Source: Deltaproteobacteria bacterium (GTDB lineage Bacteria; Myxococcota; Kuafuiibacteriia; Kuafuiibacteriales; Kuafuiibacteriaceae). From it: 64,000 nucleotides of DNA. Positions within the stretch are counted from its first letter, which is position 1, and every line of letters begins with the position of its first letter. The position numbers and the translations under genes were made by a program. The stretch lies in NCBI GenBank assembly GCA_016703535.1, contig JADJBV010000001.1, forward strand, positions 1,054,001 through 1,118,000. Reading direction: 5' to 3'. The notes under the pieces were generated by a model. The model worked only from the letters and a program-made list of their open reading frames with translations, was not told the origin of the DNA and made no database searches. Shown here one piece after another: positions 9,401 through 17,162 of the stretch.

Positions 9401-9795
9401 TCGTCCGACCCGTCGCGACCACGACCCGGTTCGCGACCCCAGCCATGTGCTCAGCGGTCGAGATTGGCCCTGCCGCATGGGAGACTCTAACGGGTCCGAC
9501 TCGGAATACACCCTGAGCCGGAGCAGACGCCCAGTAGGAATCGGGGCCTGCCGGGGCGACGCTACTGAGGACGATCCCAGAGGCGGCGCTGGTCGCAGTG
9601 AGGATCGTCGAGGTCGAGCCGAGCGGGCTCGCTACGACCCATCGGCTCCCGAACCAGGCTGCCCCGATGAAATTGCGCTCGAATGGGTGGTTGAATAGGG
9701 CTGAGCCGATCGTCCGCGGGTCCACCAGGCAGGAATGGATCGTCGGCGCCCTTCACCTCATCCCGTCTGTCGGCGGTTCGGCCTCCAGCGGGGAG

Positions 9796-10257
9796 CTAAC
9801 GAGTGTTGCCAGCGGGTAGCAGCGCTATGCTCGGGGGCTCAGTGGGGATCGCGACGTTCGGGAAGAGGGCACGATGAAAGCGGCGAAGCCATTCCTGCCG
9901 AGTTCCTCTCGGCCACGAGTATTCGTCGGCGCGCGTCCATCGATCCAAGTCCTCGTCGGTCGCAAAGATCCCGAACTGAAGGGCCAGCATCTGGTGCCCT
10001 GCATCGGCCGGGAGGTGTACGCTGTTGACGTAGTCCTCGATGACGCGGGCGATCCCTTCCGGATCCGTCGGCGGTCCATAGAGGTCCGAAATGCCGTCGG
10101 GGCCCGGGCGAAAGCTCGCGGCGGCAAGGGCTGAGGTGAGCGTGTTTTCTACCAATGACTCGGAAAGGTGGGCGGCGAGGCTCAAGAGGTCTCCGAGAAT
10201 CGTGTCACTGTCCGACCGGCGGAAGGAGCAGAACGGCTCGTGCACGCTAGGGAACAC
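9796..10257 (-). CDS. Small immunity-like protein, tandem copy 1
   Basis: A 153-residue protein paralogous to the next two minus-strand genes. Shared landmarks are an SFRPGPDG segment, MLALQFG, an LDRW..D stretch followed by a Trp, a TRQEWL segment and LFP near the end. It starts at GTG, 10 bases after the stop of copy 2, so the two are probably co-transcribed. Its N-terminus is about 15 residues longer than those of the others. There is no signal peptide or membrane segment. Position downstream of a polymorphic-toxin-like gene suggests an antidote, which is inference; no named family is recognised. Confidence 0.65.
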   Translation of the reverse strand: MFPSVHEPFCSFRRSDSDTILGDLLSLAAHLSESLVENTLTSALAAASFRPGPDGISDLYGPPTDPEGIARVIEDYVNSVHLPADAGHQMLALQFGIFATDEDLDRWTRADEYSWPRGTRQEWLRRFHRALFPNVAIPTEPPSIALLPAGNTR

Positions 10258-10267
10258 CGAATTTCGA

Positions 10268-10696
10268 TCAGACGGGCCCTGATTGTTGGGTTTTTATCAG
10301 CGCCCAATCTGCCAACTCGGCAGGGACGATCTTCACGGGTGGCCCTCCAGGGGGGATGGTGGTGTTGGGATACAGGGTGTCGTGGACCTGAAGGAGCCAA
10401 GCGCGCCGCTGTGTGGGGTTCCAGATGAACTGGTCGTCGAGGGTGAGCCGATCCAGCTCTTCGTCATTGACGGTGAGGCCGTACTGCAGAGCCAGCTTCG
10501 CGAATTCCGAATCCCCGGTTCGCTCGAAGCTTGATCGGATCTCTTCAATAAGGCGGTTGGCCTCCGCCGGATCCTCAACCGGAACTCGCAAGTCCCATCC
10601 GTTTCCCGGAGCGGGGCGGAATGTGGCGGCTCCAAGTACTCCGCCGAGGACGTCCGAGACGAAAGAGTCAGCGAGGTAGATCATATCGTTTACCAA
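10268..10696 (-). CDS. Small immunity-like protein, tandem copy 2
   Basis: A 142-residue cytoplasmic protein. Paralogue landmarks are LADSFVSDVLGG at the start, ATFRPAPG, LALQYGL, ELDRLTLDDQFIW and PTQRRAWL, with TLYP near the C-terminus. The TTG at 10696 has AGAGG about 5 bases upstream; an ATG four codons later (10684) is the alternative. Directly upstream is a stranded toxin C-terminus, as expected if this gene arrived as a toxin-tip plus antidote cassette. Confidence 0.65.
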   Translation of the reverse strand: MVNDMIYLADSFVSDVLGGVLGAATFRPAPGNGWDLRVPVEDPAEANRLIEEIRSSFERTGDSEFAKLALQYGLTVNDEELDRLTLDDQFIWNPTQRRAWLLQVHDTLYPNTTIPPGGPPVKIVPAELADWALIKTQQSGPV

Positions 10697-10739
10697 AGCG
10701 CCTCTTGGTCACGCTCCACACGGCCGCCTGGCGCAGCCT

Positions 10740-10927
10740 CTAGTTTACGGGGTGATGTTGCACCAGGACCCAACGACCGGTCCAGGGGGCCGAGACCGTG
10801 GCCCTCCAGACCACTTTCGAACTCGTTCGCCTGAGGTCCTTGAGGGGTGAGCGTGCATCGGTGGAAAGGGCGACCCCGTCTCCTAAGGGAGCCTTCTGGT
10901 CGACCAGCTGCCTTTTCCCAGGGACTG
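10740..10927 (-). pseudogene. Orphan toxin C-terminus (remnant)
   Basis: One minus-strand frame here encodes SPLKDLRRTSSKVVWR, then GRWVLVQHHPV and a stop at 10740-10742. This aligns with the last about 55 residues of the large gene upstream (TPLPDLSRTQTKLVWR, GRWVVVQHHPV). The copy ends just after HHPV, about 15 residues short of the full protein, and has no start codon or upstream domains. It lies exactly between antidote-like copies 3 and 2, the layout of displaced toxin tips in Rhs and CDI loci. Confidence 0.75.
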
Positions 10928-10968
10928 GTCATCGGCGGAAAGGCGATCCAGCTCTCAATGATTCAAGG

Positions 10969-11391
10969 TCAGAACTGCGAATCGGCGTCTCGTATCTCGA
11001 TCCACTCCTCGAGGTTGGCTGGAACGATGTCCACCTCAGCGGCGAGCCCGGGCAGGGGCGCCGCCGGGTAAAGGGACGAGTATATACGCTTGATCCACGC
11101 ACGCCGGGTCGTTGGCGTCCAGTCGTACTGGTCGTCGACGGCGAGTCTCGCCAGTCGCTCGTCGTCCTGGGAGAGGCCGTACTGAAAGGCGAGCATCGCA
11201 TGGCGCGTCTCGTTGGCTGCAGCGTGGCCCCTGGCGATGCTGGCGAGGATTGGCGCAAGCTCCTCTTCCGTGCTGGGCGGATCATAGAGATCCCATTTGC
11301 CGTCCGGGCCGGGGCGGTAGGTTAGGGCGCCCAGGGCTCCGGACAGGGTGTCTCGCACGAAGGAGTCTGCGAGGCGGATGCGTGCCGTCAT
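10969..11391 (-). CDS. Small immunity-like protein, tandem copy 3 (cognate)
   Basis: A 140-residue protein with landmarks RLADSFVRDTLSG, LTYRPGPDGKWDLYDPP, LAFQYGL, LAVDDQYDW, PTTRRAWI and SLYP. The ATG overlaps the stop of the large upstream gene by four bases (ATGA, 11388-11391), so translation is coupled and this is the most likely cognate antidote. It is acidic with no export signal. It is more similar to copy 2 than to copy 1. Function is inferred from genetic arrangement. Confidence 0.7.
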   Translation of the reverse strand: MTARIRLADSFVRDTLSGALGALTYRPGPDGKWDLYDPPSTEEELAPILASIARGHAAANETRHAMLAFQYGLSQDDERLARLAVDDQYDWTPTTRRAWIKRIYSSLYPAAPLPGLAAEVDIVPANLEEWIEIRDADSQF

Positions 11392-13319
11392 GGAAAGCGG
11401 TTCCTCGGTGGGAACCGTATCACGACCGATCGTGGCGTCTCAAACTCGACGGGGTGGTGTTGGACGACGACCCAGCGGCCCAAGAGCGGTGAGTCCACCG
11501 GAACGCGCCAAACCAGCTTGGTTTGGGTGCGACTCAAGTCCGGTAGAGGGGTAGGAGCGCCGTTGACGATGCTCAGCCCGAAGCCCAGTCGCTCGGAGTG
11601 CGGCGAGCTCACCAAGCCGCCAACGCCAAGTTCGAAGTGGCTCAGGCCTTGTGCCCGGGCTGTCGCCCGGGCCTCCTCAAGGGCAACAATGTGCTCGGGG
11701 CCGGGCGGGCCGGTGAGGTCGAGGTTTCGCTCACGCCCGAACGCGCCTGCCCCCGCCTCCCTGGACTCCTGCAGCCCGAGGAAGCTGCTAAAGCGGGTCG
11801 CGGCCTTGGGCGCCTTTCTCGTCCCTTCGTACCTCAGGCTGCCGTCCTTTAGCCTTTGCTCCAGCGCTGCGTCGGGGATCTGGGGGCCGTGGCGACGGAT
11901 GACGTGGCTTTCGTCGAGGGCTTCGAGGTGGGCGGCGAGGGCGGCGTGGTGGAGCTCGTCGTTCAGGCGGTGGGGCTCGAGGTTCTCGAGGTAGACCAGG
12001 AGGTCGGCGGTGGGGCTGGTGTTGACCTTGAGGGCCTCGAAGCGGGTGACGGTGGTGGCCAGGAGCTCGGGGTCGGCGCCTCGAGAGAGGAGCCGGACCA
12101 GGGTGGGCTCGGGGACCAGGGCTTTGAGAGTGTCGCGGGTGGCTGGGGTGCGGAGGCCTTTGCGCAAAGCGTCGAGGGCGGCGGGTTTGGGGCGGCCGGC
12201 GAGCAGTTCTGTCGTGCCGGTGGGGAGGAGGGTGTCGAGGAGGTGGGTGAGGCCGTCGGGGCCGAGGTGGCGGAGTTGGCGGCGCAGGGTCGTGGGGCCC
12301 ACCGCGGTGGTGAGCTCGGCCAGGGCCTGGGTGCCGAGGCGATCGGCGAGGGCTTGGAGGTGGCCGGGGTGGTCGCCGAAGGCTTGGAGGAGCTGGAGCG
12401 TCGAGGGGGTGCCGCGTTCGGTGAGGATCCGGCTCAGGAATTGAGGGTCCAGGTGTTGGGCGCCGGCGATCGAGGGCGCTGGGCTGGGGACGGCGCGTGC
12501 GGCGCGGAGGCCTTTGCTGAGCAGGGCCAGGTCGGCGACGGCGAAGGCGGCGTTGACCAAGGCGAAGGCGTATTCGGTGGCGGCGGCGTCCGGGTCGATG
12601 AGGGCGTCGTCGGCGGTGAGGGAGGCTTGGGCGAGGGCGCGCTGATCGTCGGCGCGTTCTAGGCCACAGGCCGCGGAGATCCCGCCGAGGCCGGCGCCCA
12701 CCGCAGAGATGGCCAAGGCCGCGCCTGCCGTGGCGATCAGGGCGGCGCCGCCGAGGACGGTGAAGAGCACGGCCTCGCCGACGGCGGCCCGAGTTTGGTG
12801 CGCGGCGCGAGCGGCCCGGGTGGCGTTGATCGCGTCCCGATCCTCTAAGGGCGCGGCGGCGGCGGCGGCGTCGAGGAGGCGTTCGCTGTCCCAGGGGTCG
12901 ATGTCGCCGCGGAGGAGTCCGCGCTTTGCCTGGTCGAGGTGCTGGTGCAGGCGCTCGGCCCCGGCTTGAGCGACCTCGCGGAGAGGCCGTCGGCCGGATC
13001 CGTCGTCGCCGGCGTCGATCAAGCCGAGGGCGGGCGTCGCGGCGCGGAGGGCCCGGCGGGCGTCCTTGATGGCGACCACCAAAGACCGCAGCTCAAGGCT
13101 GCGATCGACCTCGGCCCGAGGGATGGGCTCGCCGGGGACTCGGGTGAATTGCAAGCTGGCTTGCAACGACTGGAGCTCCTGAAGTTGGGCCGCGAGGGCG
13201 TGATCGGCGGTGACCGCTTCCTCCAGCGTCGCGAGGGCCTGGGGATCTTCGAGGGCCCGAAGGGTTTGGTCGACCGCGGCCCGGGTGCCTTCGAGGTGGG
13301 CGACCGCCAGAGGCACCAA
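11388..13319 (-). CDS. Polymorphic-toxin-like protein, probable 5' frameshift
   Basis: A 643-residue frame, mostly helical and Ala/Leu-rich. A hydrophobic Gly/Ala segment lies at about residues 190-225 (LFTVLGGAALIATAGAALAI) and a long helical-repeat region at 290-470. The last about 150 residues have a different composition (RFSSFLGLQESREAG, GRWVVVQHHPVEFE) and are partly duplicated downstream. The only in-frame start is a TTG at 13319 with no ribosome site, yet the same frame stays open and protein-like upstream (TTTIVARFDAG). Another frame, starting at ATG 13590, encodes a Pro-rich segment and VDLATAAPELPIRW up to about 13365. The intact gene probably ran 13590-11388 and has a frameshift near 13330-13390, or a sequencing error. 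Toxin activity is inference. Confidence 0.6.
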   Translation of the reverse strand: MVPLAVAHLEGTRAAVDQTLRALEDPQALATLEEAVTADHALAAQLQELQSLQASLQFTRVPGEPIPRAEVDRSLELRSLVVAIKDARRALRAATPALGLIDAGDDGSGRRPLREVAQAGAERLHQHLDQAKRGLLRGDIDPWDSERLLDAAAAAAPLEDRDAINATRAARAAHQTRAAVGEAVLFTVLGGAALIATAGAALAISAVGAGLGGISAACGLERADDQRALAQASLTADDALIDPDAAATEYAFALVNAAFAVADLALLSKGLRAARAVPSPAPSIAGAQHLDPQFLSRILTERGTPSTLQLLQAFGDHPGHLQALADRLGTQALAELTTAVGPTTLRRQLRHLGPDGLTHLLDTLLPTGTTELLAGRPKPAALDALRKGLRTPATRDTLKALVPEPTLVRLLSRGADPELLATTVTRFEALKVNTSPTADLLVYLENLEPHRLNDELHHAALAAHLEALDESHVIRRHGPQIPDAALEQRLKDGSLRYEGTRKAPKAATRFSSFLGLQESREAGAGAFGRERNLDLTGPPGPEHIVALEEARATARAQGLSHFELGVGGLVSSPHSERLGFGLSIVNGAPTPLPDLSRTQTKLVWRVPVDSPLLGRWVVVQHHPVEFETPRSVVIRFPPRNRFP

Positions 13320-13690
13320 GCCGGCGTCGAAGCGGGCGACGATGGTGGTGGTGTTGATTGCGGACTTTGATGAGCTCGACCTCGGCCCGGTCGGGTGGGG
13401 CGTCGGAGGTGTCAGTCCACCGGATGGGCAACTCGGGCGCTGCCGTGGCCAGGTCGACCCGAGCTGGAACTGGGGCGGGATGAAAAGTGCCAGTTCGGGC
13501 GGGTCCCTCGCCTGGGGAACGAGGCGCCCATGCCGGGCCGGGTCTCCGTCCGAGCCGGGCCAAAGATGCGGCGTCTGAACCCACGGTCATCCGTGAAGCC
13601 AAAGTTGTGCCAGCCGTCTGGGGCGACGGCGTCTCACGGAAATCGAGGACCTAGCGGGCCGGCGTCCGGTTTAGTCCGCGTCCGGCCGAA

Positions 13691-13730
13691 CGAATCCGGA
13701 CGAATCCGGACGAATCCGGACGAATCCGGA
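13691..13730 (+). repeat. 10-bp tandem repeat array A (CGAATCCGGA x4)
   Basis: Four perfect, adjacent copies of CGAATCCGGA, each centred on the palindrome TCCGGA, spaced exactly one helical turn apart. GGCGTCCGG lies 30 bases before it at 13661-13669. The array is about 100 bases upstream of the probable start (13590, minus strand) of the toxin-like gene. Confidence 0.9.
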
Positions 13731-13895
13731 CGCAATGAGAGGCCCGGGTCGGGCTGGGCTCGGCTTTCGGCCATCGGCCACTGACCGGTCAGATCCGTGC
13801 CTGGGGCCCCGTTCGGAAGTCCGTTGCTCTCAGCCTCCCAGTTAGATCGGTGACCGAGGATCGGCGTGGTCCCAATTTCATTTCGCCGAACGTCC

Positions 13896-13956
13896 GGCGT
13901 CCGGACGAATCCGGACGAATCCGGACGAATCCGGACGGACGTTGGCCGGACGAATG
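13896..13956 (+). repeat. 10-bp tandem repeat array B (CCGGACGAAT x3 plus partials)
   Basis: GGCGTCCGG (13896-13904) runs into three perfect copies of the same 10-bp unit (13901-13930). A partial copy follows, then another CCGGACGAAT at about 13947-13956. It is upstream of the plus-strand gene at 14047 and in the same orientation as array A. Confidence 0.88.
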
Positions 13957-14046
13957 ATGGCAAGCGCTTGGAATTTGGCGGGTCGGACCGGTCCCTCGGC
14001 GCTGGCCTGGCGTGTGCTGTTCCTGGCGCTCCTCAGGAGGTTGGAC

Positions 14047-14796
14047 GTGAGCGAGTTTGAAGAGCCGGGAATGTTGGAGGATGGGCGGCTGGGCCTTTCT
14101 TTGGATTGGGAGTTGGGTGGGCCGCCGGGCTCGGACTCGGGGGTGGTGGCCGAACGCCTGCTCCGGGTCTTCTTGTTGGAGGCGCGGTTGGTGCTCGAGT
14201 CGATGGAGCGGGCCCCGCTGGTGGTGCGGCTCGATGCGGCGCGGCGGCCCAAGGTGATCACCGGTGGGGATTGGGTGCAGGGGATGATCGGGTGGTCGCT
14301 GGCCCTGTATTCGGTGTGGCGAGCGGTCGACCAAGGGATCTTGGAGGATGACGCGGAGGGGCTCTTGTCGGCGGCTTGGCATCGACTTCACCGTGAGCCG
14401 CTTGGCCTCTCCGAGATCTCGGTGCGGATGGGCGACGATCCGCGGTGGCGCTCCGAGATGTTGGGCATTTGGCGGGATGACGTGGTGGTGCGGACCACCG
14501 CCCGTTCCTTGGGGCGCCCTCGGCTCGATCCCACCGACGCCATTCATCGGGTCGGTGCCAGTGCGATCGGCGCGTGTGCCTTGGCCCAAGCGACGGTGTT
14601 GGCCGAAGTCCAAGATCTAGGTGCCCCCGAGGTGTACCGGGCGTTGCGGCGCTTGGCGGTTCGGGTCGCCCGGGGCAGCGCCAGCTCGGCGGCACTGGGC
14701 ACCGCGGTGGTCCCGGTGCTGCGTCGCTTGGTGTTGGTGAGCGCACCAAAGGTCTTCGCGCCCCAGCCTCGTTCGATCTCGACCGATGGCCGCTGA
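14047..14796 (+). CDS. Hypothetical helical protein
   Basis: A 249-residue, largely alpha-helical, acidic N-terminal / basic C-terminal protein with no recognised family, signal peptide or clear membrane helix. The GTG at 14047 is chosen because AGGAGG lies 6 bases upstream; the frame stays open further upstream only through the repeat array. It is divergent from the toxin-like gene and downstream of array B, so it could belong to the same regulon. No catalytic motif is visible. Confidence 0.65.
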   Translation: MSEFEEPGMLEDGRLGLSLDWELGGPPGSDSGVVAERLLRVFLLEARLVLESMERAPLVVRLDAARRPKVITGGDWVQGMIGWSLALYSVWRAVDQGILEDDAEGLLSAAWHRLHREPLGLSEISVRMGDDPRWRSEMLGIWRDDVVVRTTARSLGRPRLDPTDAIHRVGASAIGACALAQATVLAEVQDLGAPEVYRALRRLAVRVARGSASSAALGTAVVPVLRRLVLVSAPKVFAPQPRSISTDGR

Positions 14797-15174
14797 CAAT
14801 CTTCGCTCCCGCCGCGCCCCTGGGTGAACTCGCCGCCCCTCGGGGCACTCGGCGTTGGGCTCGTCCCGGTTTTTACGCCAGCCGCGCCCAGGATGAACTC
14901 GCCTCCACGCGGTACGCGGTGTTGGGCCAGCCTAGTCTTCGGATAACCGGGACCTACTCCCCTGAGGCCGACGGCCTTTCTCGTCGCCCTCCTGCCGACA
15001 TCATTCGGATGCAATCGCCTCGCACCGCTCCACTGCGCGGCGCGCCCGATCGACTTCGCCCCTACCTTCTTCGGTGACCGCAGGCGCGCGTCCTCGCCCC
15101 GAGCCCTCGGTGGGTTCCCCCACCCGCGGCGGCCTCCATCGCCCACCTCGATCCGAACTCGTTCGTCGAAACGT
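14797..15174. other. Non-coding stretch with an imperfect direct duplication
   Basis: No gene is supported. An approximately 48-bp segment beginning GCCGCGCCC at 14811-14860 recurs imperfectly at 14881-14927; both share TGAACTCGCC and GTTGGGC, with period 70. The region lies between the ends of two convergent genes. Confidence 0.5.
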
Positions 15175-17046
15175 TCAGCGCTGCTGGTAGGCGTCGAGCT
15201 TTTGGAGGCAACTGCGCAGCTTGGCGAGGGCACTTTTGGTGTCGGCGGCCAGGTGGGACTGGCCCACGCAGGTCTGGATCATCGCGCCTTGTTCCCGTCC
15301 AAGGTTGTCGCTTTCGGCGCGCAGCGCGTCGCCGAGGTTGAGGCGGCCTTGAGTGTCCTCCGGGTGCGCCTCGAGTCGCTCGAGATCGGCCCACAACGGA
15401 TTTCGTGCCGGCGGCGGGGCGGGGGGCTCGGCGATCGCCGGGGACGCCGACTTGGGGCTGGGCCCGCGACGCCGCGGCCGCTCATTGGTCTTGGGGGGCT
15501 CGGTCTCCGGCTCGGGCTCGACCACCTTGGGGGTGGCGGCGGGGACCACCGTGGGTTCGGGCGCGGGCGCGGGTGCCGTCTGGAGGGGCGCCACGGGCAG
15601 GGACTCGGGGACCCGAGCCATGATCAGGTAGGTGATGATCAGGAGCGTGATCGACAGGACCAACGAGCCGGCCAAAAAGTCGGAGCGGCGTGAGCCCGAC
15701 TGGGAGCCGGACTGCGCCCCCGAAAGTGAGCCGAGGGGCATGACCAGCGGCGTCGGGTTGGCCGCCGGATTGGACACGGATGCCGGGGGGGCGTTGAGGG
15801 CCCGGGGCGGCTGAGAGCTGGACTTGGGTGGCAGGCCACTGGGCTTGGGCGGTTGAGTTGGCCCGTCCACCACCCCAGCGCCCGAGATCCCTTCGTCCGA
15901 GATCTCACCAGGGAAGACGCGGACCGGATCGGTGTTGGTCTTGGCCCCGGGGATCTCGGCGGTGCCGTCTTTGGGCGTCTTGTCGGGGGCGTCTCGGGTC
16001 CAGACCGAGGTGCCGCCCGGCTGAATCACCATGGTCTGGGGCATGACCGGCGGCAGGTCGGTCATGATCACCTCGGTGGCTTTCATGCTGGGGGTCTGAG
16101 CCGTCTCCTTGCGCCGGACGATGCGGCCCGGGGTCGCCGCGACGATCGCCCGGTCCCAGGCGACCCGCATCGACGGGATGTCCTGAAAACGTTCGCTCCG
16201 CCGCACCGTCAAGGCTCGGCCGATCACCTCGTCGAAGTGGATGGAGAGCTCCCGACGAGTTTGGCTCACCACGGGCCGAGTGCCGGTGAGGATCCGCCGC
16301 ATGACCTCGACCGGTGCGTTGAGGGGTGCGGAGCGGAGGCCGGCCTCCAAACAATGGAGCGGTCGGTCCGCCATGTCCCGGAGCCAGGCCCGATGTAAGG
16401 TCAACAACTCGAACAGCAAGGTCCCGAGGGCGAAGATGTCTGCCCGATGGTCGGCGCCCGAGGCGTCGAGTTGCTCTGGCGCCAGGTAAGTGAAGGTGCC
16501 GAGGGTCCGGCCTGCGGTCGTCGAGTCCGCGCCTTCACCTTCGATGATCTTGGCGATCCCGAAGTCGACGATCTTGACCAAGGCGGTGAGGCCTTGGCCC
16601 TGGATCATCACGTTGGCGGGCTTGAGGTCCCGATGCACCACACCCTGACCGTGGGCGTACTCGAGGGCGTCGAAGAGGCACTGGGCCAGGTGGTCAATCT
16701 CCTCGACGGTCGGCTTTTGCCCCGCTTTCGCCCGTTGAGTCAGCCAGTCGCTCAGGTCCGCCCCTTCGATGAACTCCAAGATCATGTACGGCGGATCGTG
16801 GGTGTCGCTGTAGGCGACGGCCCGGGCAATGTTCGGGTGCTGCAGAGAGGTCAGGATCCGAGCCTCACGCACGAAGCGATCGAGGACCGTGGGCGTCTTC
16901 AGGTGTTGGTGGTGCAGCAGCTTGACCGCGACCTCGAGCCGGTCTTGATGGTCGGCGGCCCGCCAGACTTCGCCGGTTCCGCCACTCCCCAAACGCTCGA
17001 CCAGCAAGTAGCGCTGGTCCAGCAGGTCGCCCCCCCGATTGGTCAA
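15175..17046 (-). CDS. Ser/Thr protein kinase, membrane-anchored (Hanks type)
   Basis: A 623-residue receptor-like kinase. The kinase domain occupies about residues 12-290: glycine loop LGSGGTGEVW, lysine K42 in VAVKLL, catalytic VVHRDLKPANV with D140, DFG at 161-163 and APE at about 189-191. All catalytic residues are present, so it should be active. A Pro/Ser-rich linker follows, then one transmembrane helix (VLSITLLIITYLIMA, about 465-485). The remaining about 140 residues are Pro-rich, then a helical tail predicted outside the cytoplasmic membrane. The start is shared by a 116-bp divergent promoter region with the next plus-strand gene. Substrates are unknown. Confidence 0.9.
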   Translation of the reverse strand: MTNRGGDLLDQRYLLVERLGSGGTGEVWRAADHQDRLEVAVKLLHHQHLKTPTVLDRFVREARILTSLQHPNIARAVAYSDTHDPPYMILEFIEGADLSDWLTQRAKAGQKPTVEEIDHLAQCLFDALEYAHGQGVVHRDLKPANVMIQGQGLTALVKIVDFGIAKIIEGEGADSTTAGRTLGTFTYLAPEQLDASGADHRADIFALGTLLFELLTLHRAWLRDMADRPLHCLEAGLRSAPLNAPVEVMRRILTGTRPVVSQTRRELSIHFDEVIGRALTVRRSERFQDIPSMRVAWDRAIVAATPGRIVRRKETAQTPSMKATEVIMTDLPPVMPQTMVIQPGGTSVWTRDAPDKTPKDGTAEIPGAKTNTDPVRVFPGEISDEGISGAGVVDGPTQPPKPSGLPPKSSSQPPRALNAPPASVSNPAANPTPLVMPLGSLSGAQSGSQSGSRRSDFLAGSLVLSITLLIITYLIMARVPESLPVAPLQTAPAPAPEPTVVPAATPKVVEPEPETEPPKTNERPRRRGPSPKSASPAIAEPPAPPPARNPLWADLERLEAHPEDTQGRLNLGDALRAESDNLGREQGAMIQTCVGQSHLAADTKSALAKLRSCLQKLDAYQQR

Positions 17047-17162
17047 AACACTCCCCTTTGAAGGTAACGCTGAACCTTCCGTGGCTCCAACTGGGTCTCA
17101 GAATAATATCCCAGAGATAGTAGAGCCCCTCGGCCGTTCGCGCTATCCTCCCAACTCTCTCG

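Larger units (their letters stand above)
8124..9756 (-). pseudogene. Lipoprotein, tandem family copy 3, truncated and split by an IS
   Basis: The minus strand from about 9756 to 9398 encodes segments matching the C-terminal half of copies 1 and 2 (HPFERNFIGAAWF, ILTATSAASG, DSYWASA, VVVATGRTT). The IS630-type element follows. Deleting it with one TA copy restores the frame into SYYRPEICAHP, LVGLT and a stop at 8124-8126, matching the YYR and VGLT landmarks of the paralogues. The N-terminal part of the gene is missing. Around 9726-9756 the paralogous sequence (GPADD) appears in another frame, so the gene also carries a frameshift or small deletion. Confidence 0.8.
13603..14046. promoter_or_regulatory. 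Divergent intergenic control region with two repeat arrays
   Basis: This 440-bp gap separates the minus-strand toxin-like gene from the plus-strand gene at 14047 and contains arrays A and B. No coding sequence is supported. The phased TCCGGA palindromes suggest a cooperative operator. That is inference; no -35/-10 pair stands out. Confidence 0.5.

Noticed and set aside
13691..13956. CRISPR array
   Set aside because: Units are 10 bp and directly abutting, with no spacers and no cas genes.
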